Below, piece after piece: positions 50,899-59,923 of a DNA stretch of 64,000 nucleotides. Under the pieces are notes generated by a model. The model did no database searches. It was given only the letters and a program-made list of their open reading frames with translations, and was not told the DNA's origin. How positions within the stretch are numbered: position 1 is the stretch's first letter; each line of letters begins with the position of its first letter. The position numbers were made by a program, and so were the translations under genes. The stretch is from Afipia massiliensis (GTDB lineage Bacteria; Pseudomonadota; Alphaproteobacteria; Rhizobiales; Xanthobacteraceae), in NCBI RefSeq assembly GCF_014203115.1, contig NZ_JACHIJ010000003.1, forward strand, positions 186,001 to 250,000. The letters are read 5' to 3'.

Positions 50899-53118
50899 TT
50901 AACGGCGTAGCGCGCCGATCATGCGGCTCGCGAAAGCCAGCCGCTCGGCCATCACCGACATGAAGTAGGTTAAGAGCTTCTGGCCGAGTTGCGGGTTGCC
51001 GGCCGTCAATGCATTGAAGGCGTCGGCGCGCAGCACATAAAGAACGCTGTCGATTTCGGCCTGGATCGTGGCACTTCGCGGTTGACGTGAAACCAACCCC
51101 ATTTCCCCGACTGTGGTTCGCCGTCCCAGGCTTCGCACCCGCGTGGTGCGGCCGTCGCCGGCATCGATCGTCACGCCGATCCGGCCGTTCAGAATAAACA
51201 ACATCGAGTCGGCCGGTTCACCCGCGCGGGCGATGATCTCAAACGCGCCGACCTCGATGCGCTCACAGCGCCGGGCCAGTTCAGCGGCATCATGCTCGTT
51301 GCCGAGAATCCTTGTGAACCAGCTTTGCAGATCGCCTTCTTCCTGCTCAAGCCCGCTGTGCCGGGCGATGATCTCGTTCTCACACCACTCCAGCGCATGG
51401 TCGAGCTCCGGCATCACCAGGATGTCGCCGGACAGAAACTCTCCCGAGCGCAGCATTTTCTCGGTTGTCCGCGGCAGATTGACGAGAACCAGTTTGACGC
51501 CGCTTTCGAGCGCCGAGCGCCGGATCTGGGCGAAGCTGTAGGCAGCGGATGAATCGATGCCGGTCACGAGTTTGAAATCGAACACCAGATACCGGCACTC
51601 GGGATGGTGCAGCAGCAGCGCCCGGACGTGCTGGTACAGCCGGTTGGCCGAACCGAAGAACAAATAGCTTTGCAGGTTGAGTCCGTGAATTTCCTTGCCG
51701 TGAGCGCTCAACAGCGCGAGATCATGCCGCGAGCGATCGAGCGAGCTGCGATACTCCGCTCCGTTGAAACCGAACTTGATGGAGCTGATGCGCGACGCAC
51801 TCAGGGCGAATGTCGCGCAGCCGATCACGATTCCGATCAGAACGCCGGCGATGAATCCCCACGTCATGATGATGACAATGATTGCGAGCAGCGACATGTA
51901 TTCCAGAGTGGAAAGCCGGCGGCGCGATTCCACGATCCAGCGATTGAGCTGATCTACGCCGAGATAGATCAGCAGGCCGCCGAGGATGAATTTGGGCATG
52001 TAGCTCAGCAGCGCAGGGTCGGCCACCAGCATGATCACCGCGACGGCGGCGACAGCGAGCCCCGAGATGCGGCCCGTCGCGCCGCCGCTGACATTGAGCA
52101 GCGACCGGCTGAGGGAGAGGCATCCCGCATAGCCGCCGAAAAGTCCGGACAGGATATTGGCTGTTCCCGCCACGGTTAGCTCACGCTCGAGATTCGCCTC
52201 GCGGCCGGTCGCAACCTCAAGGCCCGTGGTGTTGAACAGGGTGCTGATCGCGGTGACGAAAATGACCGCAATGAGATTGCCGACCAGCCCTGGCAGCGCC
52301 TGCCAGGGGAAATTCTGAATGTCGCTCAGATGCCATGGCGTGGTCAGGCTGGCGCGCGGCGGCGACTGAAACGTCCAGCCGAGTGCCTGAGCCTGCTCCA
52401 TCGAAATACCAGCGACATGGAAGGCGATGTGAGCCACCACAATGCCGCCGACCAGGATGGCCGGAAGCGCGAGGGGATTACGGGAGCGATGCCACATCAG
52501 GTAGATCATGAACGCCAGCGCGGCTCCTGCGAGGAGCTGGTACATCGTCATGGGATCTGCGAGCGAGGTGAGCGTGTCGAATCGCAGAGGACGATTGGCA
52601 ATGACCCGGACGCCCCCGAGTGCGATCAGAAGCGCCGTCGCGCCGAGAAATCCGCCGATCACCGGATAAGGCACGTACCGGATTGCGCGGCCGATCCGGG
52701 TGAGGCCCATGCTGCACAGCACGAGCCCGGTGATGATGGTGGCGGCGGACAGCGTCAGCAGCACCGGGCCGAGAAGTTGCGCCGAGGGGTCGGCCGCCGC
52801 GATGTGTTCGATCAGCGATGCCGCCAGGATGCCTGTTACTGCGGCCGTGGAGGTTTCAGGGGCGCCGACGGCGAAGGGAAACGTGCTGCCCAGCGCGACC
52901 ACCACGGCGATGATCGCAGTCGCCGTGAATGTCGCTGCGATACCGTAGGGCAGGTACGGCACCAGCGGACCACTGAAGATCAGCACCGAATAGGACAGTC
53001 CGAAGGACACCGTCAGAACAGCAGGCGCTGCGCTGGCGAAGATATCGTTCAGCCACTGGCGTAGCTTCACGTTGGGGCTGGAAACGGAGTTAGCGGAGGG
53101 GAAGGCCACGCGGGACAT
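50899..53118 (-). CDS. SulP/SLC26 transporter with STAS and cyclic-nucleotide-binding domains
   Basis: A 739-residue membrane protein. Residues about 25-440 are the SulP transporter core with 12-14 membrane segments (anion or bicarbonate exchange in the family); about 470-570 is a STAS domain (VFDFKLVTGIDSSAAYSFAQ); about 610-735 is a cNMP-binding domain with the phosphate cassette GEMGLVSRQPRSATI. The third domain implies gating by cAMP or cGMP, or is a structural relic. Substrate cannot be given. Start at 53118; no strong ribosome site. Stop is 15 nt from the convergent small gene. Confidence 0.9.
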   Translation of the reverse strand: MSRVAFPSANSVSSPNVKLRQWLNDIFASAAPAVLTVSFGLSYSVLIFSGPLVPYLPYGIAATFTATAIIAVVVALGSTFPFAVGAPETSTAAVTGILAASLIEHIAAADPSAQLLGPVLLTLSAATIITGLVLCSMGLTRIGRAIRYVPYPVIGGFLGATALLIALGGVRVIANRPLRFDTLTSLADPMTMYQLLAGAALAFMIYLMWHRSRNPLALPAILVGGIVVAHIAFHVAGISMEQAQALGWTFQSPPRASLTTPWHLSDIQNFPWQALPGLVGNLIAVIFVTAISTLFNTTGLEVATGREANLERELTVAGTANILSGLFGGYAGCLSLSRSLLNVSGGATGRISGLAVAAVAVIMLVADPALLSYMPKFILGGLLIYLGVDQLNRWIVESRRRLSTLEYMSLLAIIVIIMTWGFIAGVLIGIVIGCATFALSASRISSIKFGFNGAEYRSSLDRSRHDLALLSAHGKEIHGLNLQSYLFFGSANRLYQHVRALLLHHPECRYLVFDFKLVTGIDSSAAYSFAQIRRSALESGVKLVLVNLPRTTEKMLRSGEFLSGDILVMPELDHALEWCENEIIARHSGLEQEEGDLQSWFTRILGNEHDAAELARRCERIEVGAFEIIARAGEPADSMLFILNGRIGVTIDAGDGRTTRVRSLGRRTTVGEMGLVSRQPRSATIQAEIDSVLYVLRADAFNALTAGNPQLGQKLLTYFMSVMAERLAFASRMIGALRR

Positions 53119-53260
53119 CCATCGATGGAGGCCCGATTGTCCTAGACGACGGCAATGCAGACGTAAAAGAGATTTTTGTGACAGTCGCTCAGTTGGAGGG
53201 TGTTTGCGCGGAATGAGAATTGCGGTGCCGCTTGGTAGGGTCGTTCGCTGGTCAATCGTT

Positions 53261-53295
53261 GAAAAGAAGAAGCCGCGTCGTTTCCGGCGCGGCTT
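53261..53295 (-). terminator. Terminator of the enoyl-CoA hydratase gene
   Basis: Arms AAGCCGCG/CGCGGCTT with a 10-nt loop, followed on the minus strand by CTTCTTTTC, 33 nt past the hydratase stop codon. Confidence 0.75.
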
Positions 53296-53327
53296 TCATC
53301 TTGCAGACAGCAGAGTTGCGAGGGCTC

Positions 53328-54119
53328 TCAGCGCCCCTTGAACTTGGCCGGGCGCTTTTCGAGAAACGCGCCGACACCTTCCTTGAAGTCTTCGCTGCGG
53401 CCGGCGACGCGCTGGAATTGCTGCTCGAGATCGAGCTGCTCCTCGAACGAGTTGTTCTCGCTCTCCCAATACAGACGGCGGATCAGCGACAGCGCCACTG
53501 TGGGACCGTTGGCCAGATCATGCGCAAGCTTCTTGGTTTCCTCGGCCAGCGCCGCATCGTCCACCACGCGGTTGACCAATCCCCATTCCAGCGCCTTCTC
53601 GGCGGGGAGCCGTTCGCCCATCAATGACAATTCGACCGAGCGGGCCTTGCCGATCAGGCGCGGCAGGATCCAGGTCGATCCGCAGTCCGGCACCAGGCCG
53701 ATGCGCCGGAACGCCTGCAGAAAATACGATGACCGCGCGCACACGATGAGGTCGCCCATTAATGCGAAGCTCATGCCCGCACCGGCCGCGGGGCCGTTCA
53801 CCGAACTGACGATCGGACAATGCAGATTGCGCAGGCGGCGCAGGAACGGATGGAATCCGGTTTCCAGCGAGGTGCCGGCACTCTGTCGCTTGCCGCTGGT
53901 ATCGTTGCGGCCCTGCAGATTGGCGCCGGTGCAGAATGCCTTGCCCGCACCGGTGATGACGAGGCAGCGGACCTCGTCGCGTTTCTCGTCGATTGCATCC
54001 ATTGCCTCAGTGAGGCCCGCGAGCATGTCCATCGACACCGCGTTCATGACTTCCTGATGGTCGAGCACAAGGGTTGCGACGGGGCCGTCGAATTCCAGCC
54101 GGCAATGTTTGAACTGCAT
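53328..54119 (-). CDS. Enoyl-CoA hydratase/isomerase family protein
   Basis: A 263-residue crotonase-fold protein. The oxyanion-hole residues lie in GKAFCTGANLQGR (first Gly-rich loop) and in NGPAAGAGMSFALMGDLIVCARSS; the second conserved acidic residue is in GLVPDCGSTWILPRL. This places it among enoyl-CoA hydratases of beta-oxidation-like routes. GAGGAA lies 5 nt before the ATG at 54119; the longer frame to 54269 is rejected. Divergent from the SDR gene. Confidence 0.92.
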   Translation of the reverse strand: MQFKHCRLEFDGPVATLVLDHQEVMNAVSMDMLAGLTEAMDAIDEKRDEVRCLVITGAGKAFCTGANLQGRNDTSGKRQSAGTSLETGFHPFLRRLRNLHCPIVSSVNGPAAGAGMSFALMGDLIVCARSSYFLQAFRRIGLVPDCGSTWILPRLIGKARSVELSLMGERLPAEKALEWGLVNRVVDDAALAEETKKLAHDLANGPTVALSLIRRLYWESENNSFEEQLDLEQQFQRVAGRSEDFKEGVGAFLEKRPAKFKGR

Positions 54120-54378
54120 GCGTTCCTCACTTGATGGGGTTGATTGACCGCCGCGTCCGGCAGGTTCTGCCGCGTGCGTTTCACGGCGACTATTCCGGAA
54201 ACCGAATGGGCTGTAAACGGCGCGCGATAACGCCGTCACAATTTCGGGGCTGCCATGCGCTGCGAACATTTATTCCGCATGGCGAAAGAGCTGTGTGAGC
54301 AGCGGCGGAACGTTTGATTTTGCGAGGCCGATTGGCCAATGTCGCGGCCAACAATACGCAACAGGAGATGAAACGGGC

Positions 54379-55158
54379 ATGAGCATTTTCGATCTGAGCG
54401 GCCGTGTGGCGGTGGTGACCGGCGGCAATGGCGGCATTGGTCTTGGCATCGCACAGGCATTGGCGGAGGCGGGCGGCACGGTGTCGATCTGGGGTCGCAA
54501 TGCCGACAAGAATGCGCAGGCCGTTGCTTCGATCGCCAGCAAGGGCGGCAAGGCCGAGGCCCGTGTCTGCGATGTCACCGACGCTGCATCGGTGAAGGCT
54601 GCGATGAAAGCCACCCTCGATACATTCGGCCGCGTCGACGGCTGTTTCGCCAATGCCGGGATCGGCGGCGGCGGACGGCACGCCTTCATCGATCGCACCG
54701 AAGAAGACTGGCGCAAGATGTTCGCCACCAATCTCGACGGCGTGTTCCACGTGTTTCAGGCGGCAGCGCGGCACATGACCGAGCGCGCGGCGGGCGGCGA
54801 TGCATTCGGGCGGCTGGTGGCGACGTCAAGCCTCGCTTCGCTGTTCGGCACCGCGCGCAACGAGCATTACGCTGCAACCAAGTCGGCCATCAACGCGCTG
54901 GTGCGGGCGCTTGCGGTCGAACTTGCGCGCCACGGCGTCACCGCGAATGCCATCCTGCCGGGCTGGATCAAGAGCGATATGACGTCGGGCATCATGGCCA
55001 ACGACAAGTTCGTCGCCAACGTGATGCCGCGCATTCCGGTGCGCCGTTTCGGGGAGCCGTCGGACTTCGGCGGCATCGCCGTCTACCTGATGAGCAAGGC
55101 ATCGTCGTACCACACCGCCGACACCATTCTGATTGACGGCGGTTACACGGCGTTCTGA
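54379..55158 (+). CDS. SDR family oxidoreductase
   Basis: A 259-residue classical short-chain dehydrogenase/reductase. The nucleotide motif is VTGGNGGIGLGIA, then NAG in CFANAGIGGGG; the catalytic Ser, Tyr and Lys are in SSLASLFG and HYAATKSAINAL (YxxxK). A final IDGGYTAF is typical. Substrate unknown. AGGAG is placed before the ATG at 54379. The divergent 259-nt region to the hydratase contains the GGCCGATTGGCC near-palindrome as a possible operator. Confidence 0.92.
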   Translation: MSIFDLSGRVAVVTGGNGGIGLGIAQALAEAGGTVSIWGRNADKNAQAVASIASKGGKAEARVCDVTDAASVKAAMKATLDTFGRVDGCFANAGIGGGGRHAFIDRTEEDWRKMFATNLDGVFHVFQAAARHMTERAAGGDAFGRLVATSSLASLFGTARNEHYAATKSAINALVRALAVELARHGVTANAILPGWIKSDMTSGIMANDKFVANVMPRIPVRRFGEPSDFGGIAVYLMSKASSYHTADTILIDGGYTAF

Positions 55159-55168
55159 CACTATGGAA

Positions 55169-55191
55169 ATGCGCGGGCTTGACCCGCGCAT
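55169..55191. terminator. Hairpin between convergent SDR and pirin genes
   Basis: Perfect 9-bp arms ATGCGCGGG/CCCGCGCAT with a 5-nt loop; it is half of the GTCATGCCCGGGC-type repeat and lies in the 38-nt gap, so it may stop both transcripts. No U tract on either side. Confidence 0.6.
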
Positions 55192-55196
55192 CCACT

Positions 55197-56114
55197 TTAC
55201 TCCGGCAGTGGAATGAACTCGTGCTCGTTCGGCACATGGGCGAAACGGCCCGCCTTCCAGTCGGCCTTGGCCTCCTCGATGCGCTCCTTGCTCGACGAGA
55301 CGAAATTCCACCAGATGTGGCGCGGGCCTTCCAGCGCGGCGCCGCCTAAGAACATCATTCGAGCGCGCCGCGTCGCCTTCACGGTGATGCGGTCGCCGGG
55401 GCGGAAAATCAGCAGCCGCGGGCCTTCGAACTTCTCGCCGGCAATTTCAATCTCGCCGTCGACGACATAGATCGCGCGCTCTTCGTGATCGGCATCGAGC
55501 GGAACGCGCATGCCCTCGTCCAGCGCCACTTCTGTGTAGAACCATTCCGACACCATATCGACCGGCGATTTCACGCCGAACGATGACCCTGCGATGATGC
55601 GCGCCTTGAAGCCGGTGTCGTGGACTTCCGGCAGCGTGGCGGCGGCAAAATGCTGGAACGACGGGGCGATCTCCTCCTTGCCGACCGGCAGCGCGATCCA
55701 GCTTTGCAGGCCGAGCATCTGCTGGCCATTGGCGCGCTGTACATCGGGTGTGCGTTCGGAATGGGCGATGCCGCGTCCGGCGGTCATCAGGTTCATGGCA
55801 CCGGGCTGAATTTCCTGAATGTTGCCTTCGCTGTCACGGTGCATGATGCTGCCGTCGAAAAGATACGTGACGGTGGCGAGCCCGATATGCGGATGCGGGC
55901 GCACGTCCATGCCCTTGCCGGCGACGAACTGCACCGGGCCGAAGTGGTCGAAGAAGATGAAAGGTCCGACCATCTGCCGCTTGCCGTGGGGCAAGGCACG
56001 GCGAACCGCAAAGCCGTCACCCAGATCGCGGGTGCGCGGCACGATGATGAGTTCAAGCGCGTCGCAGGTCTGCGGGTCGCCGAGGATCGGATCGTTTGAT
56101 GGCATCCAGCTCAT
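55197..56114 (-). CDS. Pirin family protein
   Basis: A 305-residue bicupin of the pirin family. Metal ligands are visible in the N-terminal cupin: RPHPHIGLATVTYLFDG (two His) and GIAHSERT (His and Glu). Some members are quercetin dioxygenases, others bind enzymes or act as redox sensors; the role here is unknown. GGGAG precedes the ATG. It follows malonyl-CoA decarboxylase by 30 nt on the same strand. Confidence 0.9.
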   Translation of the reverse strand: MSWMPSNDPILGDPQTCDALELIIVPRTRDLGDGFAVRRALPHGKRQMVGPFIFFDHFGPVQFVAGKGMDVRPHPHIGLATVTYLFDGSIMHRDSEGNIQEIQPGAMNLMTAGRGIAHSERTPDVQRANGQQMLGLQSWIALPVGKEEIAPSFQHFAAATLPEVHDTGFKARIIAGSSFGVKSPVDMVSEWFYTEVALDEGMRVPLDADHEERAIYVVDGEIEIAGEKFEGPRLLIFRPGDRITVKATRRARMMFLGGAALEGPRHIWWNFVSSSKERIEEAKADWKAGRFAHVPNEHEFIPLPE

Positions 56115-56144
56115 GGCGCGTCTCCCGACTTGATGGAAGGATGT

Positions 56145-57521
56145 TTACGCGCTCGCCGATGTCTCCGTGAGCGCGCGGACGGGAAGTATCTTACGAATCG
56201 CTGACGACGATGCAACCTGACCCTTTTCGGCATAGGCTTCGTGGTTCGCCTCGATCTTGTCGAGCGCGTAGAGATAGTTGACCATCAGCCCGTGCGATTG
56301 CTGCATGCCCTTTTCGGAACGGTCGCCGAGGAAATTCAGCCGTTCCAGTTGCGCGCCGTTGCCGAGATGAAAACGCGCGACCGGATCGAGCGGGTGGCCG
56401 CGCGAACCCTTGGCTTCGATGAAGTAATACGATGCCAGCGGCAGCAGCTCGGCCTTGACCTGTTCAGCGAGATCAGGATCGTCGGCCCAGCCCGGCGTAT
56501 CCAGCGCTTCAAGTGCGGCGCGTGACGCTGCATCGAGCAGCGGCGAGGTCTCGGACGCGCGTTCGCGCTTCAGCCAGGCAGCGAATCCCGGAACCGGCGA
56601 AAGCGTCACGAAGGTGTGAACGTTCGGCAGTTCGCGCTTGATGTCCTCGACCACCTGCTTGATCAGGAAATTGCCGAAGGAAATGCCGCCGAGGCCTTTC
56701 TGGGTGTTCGAAATCGAATAGAACACCGCTGTTGTGGCGTCGGTCGCCGCAATCGGGGCGCGCGTCAGATCAAGCAGCGGCGCGATCGCCGCCGGGCTCT
56801 CGCGGGTGAGCGCTACCTCGACGAAGATCAGCGGCTCATCGACAAGCTGCGGATGGAAGAAGCCGTAGCACCGGCGATCCGACGGTGCGAGGCGGCTGCG
56901 CAGATCGTCCCAATTGGAGATGGCATGCACCTGCTCGTAGCGGATGATCTTTTCCAGAATGTTCGCGGGCGTGGTCCAGTCGATCCGTTGCAGCACGAGA
57001 AAACCCCTGTTGAACCACGACGCGAACAGATGCACGAAATCGCTGTCGACATGCTTGAGCGCCGGATGATCCTTGATATGTGCCAGCAAGGCCTCGCGCA
57101 TCCGCACCAGCGAGGCGGTGCCGCCCGGCGCAAGATTGAGCCGCCGGATCAGTTCCTGCCTGCGCGGCTCGGCCGCCTTCAAAAGCTTGCTGACGGCGTC
57201 AGGTGAGGTGCCATTGTCGCGCACCGCGGCCAGCGCCCCGTTCAACTCCTCCATGTCTGGCCCGAACAGGTCGGCGAGGGCATTGAGGAACGCAAGCTGG
57301 TCGGCTTCGCTCGCAGCGGAATAGCCGGCCAGCAAGGTGTTGGCGAGCGCGACGCCGGTGGCTTCGCCGCGCCGCGACAGCAGGGTTTCGCTGAGCCCGA
57401 TCAGTTCGGCCTGCGACATCGCGCGTGCGCCGTTCGACAGGCCAAGCAGGCTTCGGCCCCGCGCGGTCAGCGTGGTCAGAAGATTACTCAGGGAGGCGCG
57501 GTCCAGTCCGAGTGTCGGCAT
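56145..57521 (-). CDS. mcd: Malonyl-CoA decarboxylase
   Basis: A 458-residue enzyme turning malonyl-CoA into acetyl-CoA and CO2. Helical N-domain (about 1-170) and the GNAT-like catalytic domain follow; the catalytic His and Ser are in the FHLGNGAQLERLN region and the upstream SNTQKGLGGISFGNFLIKQV is characteristic. In relatives it serves malonate use and prevents malonyl-CoA accumulation. The upstream GTG in frame is less likely than ATG at 57521; AGGAG lies at about 10 nt. The 121 nt to MmgE/PrpD hold no gene. Confidence 0.94.
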   Translation of the reverse strand: MPTLGLDRASLSNLLTTLTARGRSLLGLSNGARAMSQAELIGLSETLLSRRGEATGVALANTLLAGYSAASEADQLAFLNALADLFGPDMEELNGALAAVRDNGTSPDAVSKLLKAAEPRRQELIRRLNLAPGGTASLVRMREALLAHIKDHPALKHVDSDFVHLFASWFNRGFLVLQRIDWTTPANILEKIIRYEQVHAISNWDDLRSRLAPSDRRCYGFFHPQLVDEPLIFVEVALTRESPAAIAPLLDLTRAPIAATDATTAVFYSISNTQKGLGGISFGNFLIKQVVEDIKRELPNVHTFVTLSPVPGFAAWLKRERASETSPLLDAASRAALEALDTPGWADDPDLAEQVKAELLPLASYYFIEAKGSRGHPLDPVARFHLGNGAQLERLNFLGDRSEKGMQQSHGLMVNYLYALDKIEANHEAYAEKGQVASSSAIRKILPVRALTETSASA

Positions 57522-57646
57522 CACGTCAGCTTGCTCCTGCGCAGTCGGCGTTGTTCACAGATGATAGACAGTGAATGCGACCGATTCCAGACGGTTCGGC
57601 CCCGACTTTCGTTTGGGAATGTCTGATCCGCAGGCGTCGGTGCGGC

Positions 57647-59014
57647 TTAGAGCCGCGCGAGCGAGGTGACGCGGTCGATGCGATCGAACTTGTCGAGCGA
57701 CAAAATGGCATCGGCGAAACGGTCGGCGCGCTCCTTGAGCACGGGCCGGGCAAGTTGCAGGAATTTCTGCTGCATCGCCGCCGCGTCGGGGAACGACGAC
57801 GGCTCGCCCGACGGATCGGGGATCAGGCGCTCCAGCGTGCCTTCACCGCTTTCGATGCTGACGCGCGCGCCGAATGGATGGCTGCGGCCTTCGAGCCTGT
57901 CGTCCTGCACGACCTCGATCCTGTCGGCGAGCGCTTCGATGGCCGGATCACCGAGCCGCTTGTAGTCGTCCCAGCCGAACGAGCCCTGATCGAGCGCCAG
58001 CGCGCCGGTGAAGAACATCGAGAACTGTCCGCCCACCACGCTGCGCGCGTGGCGCTTGGTGGCGGCGTCGCCGGTCAGGGTGATGCCGTTGCGGTGCAGG
58101 CCGATCTCCACGCTCTTGATGTTTTCCGGCGTGAGATTGTGCTCGCGGCGCATGGCGATCAGCGCATCGATAGCGGCGTGGGTATAGCGGCAGCTGGGAT
58201 ACGGCTTCACGCCGATCTTCATGGTCTCGTAGACGCTGCCGAGACCGGCGATGGCCTTGTCGGGATGCGCGTCGTCGCTGTAGCCGACCAGCAGGCCATG
58301 CTTGCCTTCGACCGATTCCGTCGCGCCGATGAATCCCTCGCGCGCCAGTGACGCGGCGACGACGCCGTTCATCGCAGCGGCACCGACCTGATAGCGCTTG
58401 TTCCAGGCGCCGTTGACAAGAAACTGCAGCGAGCCCGCGGCCTGGCTGCCCGACACGCCGAATGCGGCGACAATCTGCTCCGCACTGAGTTTGTAAAGCT
58501 TCGCCGCCGCGGCCGCTGCGCCATAGGTGCCGGCGGTGGCGGTGGGGTGAAAGCCCTTGGCGTAATGTGATGTCGGATCGAGCGCGTTGCCGAGCCGGCA
58601 GCACACTTCATAGCCGGCGACGATGGCGGTCAGCACGTCACGACCGCTGGCCTTGACGATCTCACCGACCGCGAAGGCGGCAGGCACGACGGGAGCGCTG
58701 GGATGTAGCGAGGAATCCGCATGGGTGTCGTCGAAGTCGAGCGAGTGGCCGAGCGCGCCGTTCAGCAGCGCCGCAATCGCCGGGGTGTAGGTTCTGGCAT
58801 CGCCGCAGACGGTCGCCTCGCCCTTGCCGTCGAGGCCGAGGGTGGCCAGCATCGCCAGCAGCGACGGCGTCGATTCAGCTTCGCTGCGCGCACGCACAGC
58901 GCTGCCCAGAAAATCGAGCGTCAGCGCCTTGGCGCGCTCCAGCACGTCCGCGGGAATGTCCTCATACTTGAGATTCGCGACGTAAGCGGCCAGCGTTGCG
59001 GTTTCATTCGCCAT
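57647..59014 (-). CDS. MmgE/PrpD family protein
   Basis: A 455-residue protein of the 2-methylcitrate dehydratase/iminodisuccinate epimerase family. The conserved LTLDFLGSAVRA, GALGHSLDFDDTHADSSLHPSAP and HPTATAGTYGAAAAAAKL blocks are intact. The members act on tricarboxylates or related acids; the exact substrate is not clear and no prpB/prpC are adjacent. AGGGAAGA precedes the ATG at 59014. Same strand as malonyl-CoA decarboxylase and pirin downstream. Confidence 0.9.
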   Translation of the reverse strand: MANETATLAAYVANLKYEDIPADVLERAKALTLDFLGSAVRARSEAESTPSLLAMLATLGLDGKGEATVCGDARTYTPAIAALLNGALGHSLDFDDTHADSSLHPSAPVVPAAFAVGEIVKASGRDVLTAIVAGYEVCCRLGNALDPTSHYAKGFHPTATAGTYGAAAAAAKLYKLSAEQIVAAFGVSGSQAAGSLQFLVNGAWNKRYQVGAAAMNGVVAASLAREGFIGATESVEGKHGLLVGYSDDAHPDKAIAGLGSVYETMKIGVKPYPSCRYTHAAIDALIAMRREHNLTPENIKSVEIGLHRNGITLTGDAATKRHARSVVGGQFSMFFTGALALDQGSFGWDDYKRLGDPAIEALADRIEVVQDDRLEGRSHPFGARVSIESGEGTLERLIPDPSGEPSSFPDAAAMQQKFLQLARPVLKERADRFADAILSLDKFDRIDRVTSLARL

Positions 59015-59167
59015 TGTTTTTCTTCCCTGTTCGTCGGGCGGCACACTAGGCATCCCGTGGTGCTTGTTCAACCCGCCGCGTGTCATGCCTGCCTTCTTGA
59101 CATCCGGGAGGTGGCAGGATGACCTGTGAGGCAGCGGTCGGCTTCCATTTCATCAGTTGATACGGCC

Positions 59168-59923
59168 ATGTTTACTGGCGTCGGTTTGATCGCGTTCATC
59201 TGTATTTTTGGCGCGGGGCTGTTGGGCTTCGCGCTTCGCGGCTTTCTGCCTGAGCATCACCGAACAGATGAAACAGGCAAGACGGTGCACAACGTCATGG
59301 GCGTCGTCGCGCTGCTTGCGGCGCTTGTGCTCGGCCTTCTGGTTGCCAATACGAAATCGAGTTTCGATCTACGAAGTCAGGAAGTCCAGCAGTTCAGCGC
59401 CAACCTGACGCTGCTCGACCGTGAGCTGGTGCATTTCGGTCAGGACGCTGTAAAGATGCGCGAGATGCTGCGTGCATTCACGGCACATAAGATCGCGCAG
59501 TTATGGACCGATCGCGGCGCCGAGCCAGCGAAGGACGCCGCTGAATCGGTGCAGCTGCTCGATGAGATCGAGAGCAACCTTCGCCTGTTCGCACCGAAGA
59601 ACGAAGTTCATATCGAAGGTCGAAAGAATGCGCTCGACATCATCCGGGAGTTGAAGCGGACCAGTCGCCTTTTGTCCGTCCAGCAAATCAACGCGACCCC
59701 GCGTCCGTTTCTGATCGTCGCCATTTTCTGGCTCAGCGTGCTGTTCCTGTGCCGCGCGATATTCGCTCCGTTCCACGGCACCGTAATCGCCGCATTCTTT
59801 CTCGCCGCACTGTCGGTGTCGGTGGCGATCAATCTGATCTTCGATATGGACCGGCCGTTTACGGGCTTCATCAAGGTGTCGCCTGTGCCGATGCAGCAGG
59901 CGCTGGACTGGATGAAGTCTTAA
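59168..59923 (+). CDS. DUF4239 membrane protein
   Basis: A 251-residue protein with four likely membrane segments: about 5-27, 48-68, 175-195 and 200-222, and a central soluble part (about 75-170). The N-terminus VGLIAFICIFGAGLLGFALRG and the middle VHNVMGVVALLAALVLGLLVA match the bestrophin-like DUF4239 family of unknown function. The start is uncertain (GTG at 59126 is possible). Its stop codon overlaps that of the convergent flavoprotein gene on the palindrome TTAA. Confidence 0.8.
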   Translation: MFTGVGLIAFICIFGAGLLGFALRGFLPEHHRTDETGKTVHNVMGVVALLAALVLGLLVANTKSSFDLRSQEVQQFSANLTLLDRELVHFGQDAVKMREMLRAFTAHKIAQLWTDRGAEPAKDAAESVQLLDEIESNLRLFAPKNEVHIEGRKNALDIIRELKRTSRLLSVQQINATPRPFLIVAIFWLSVLFLCRAIFAPFHGTVIAAFFLAALSVSVAINLIFDMDRPFTGFIKVSPVPMQQALDWMKS

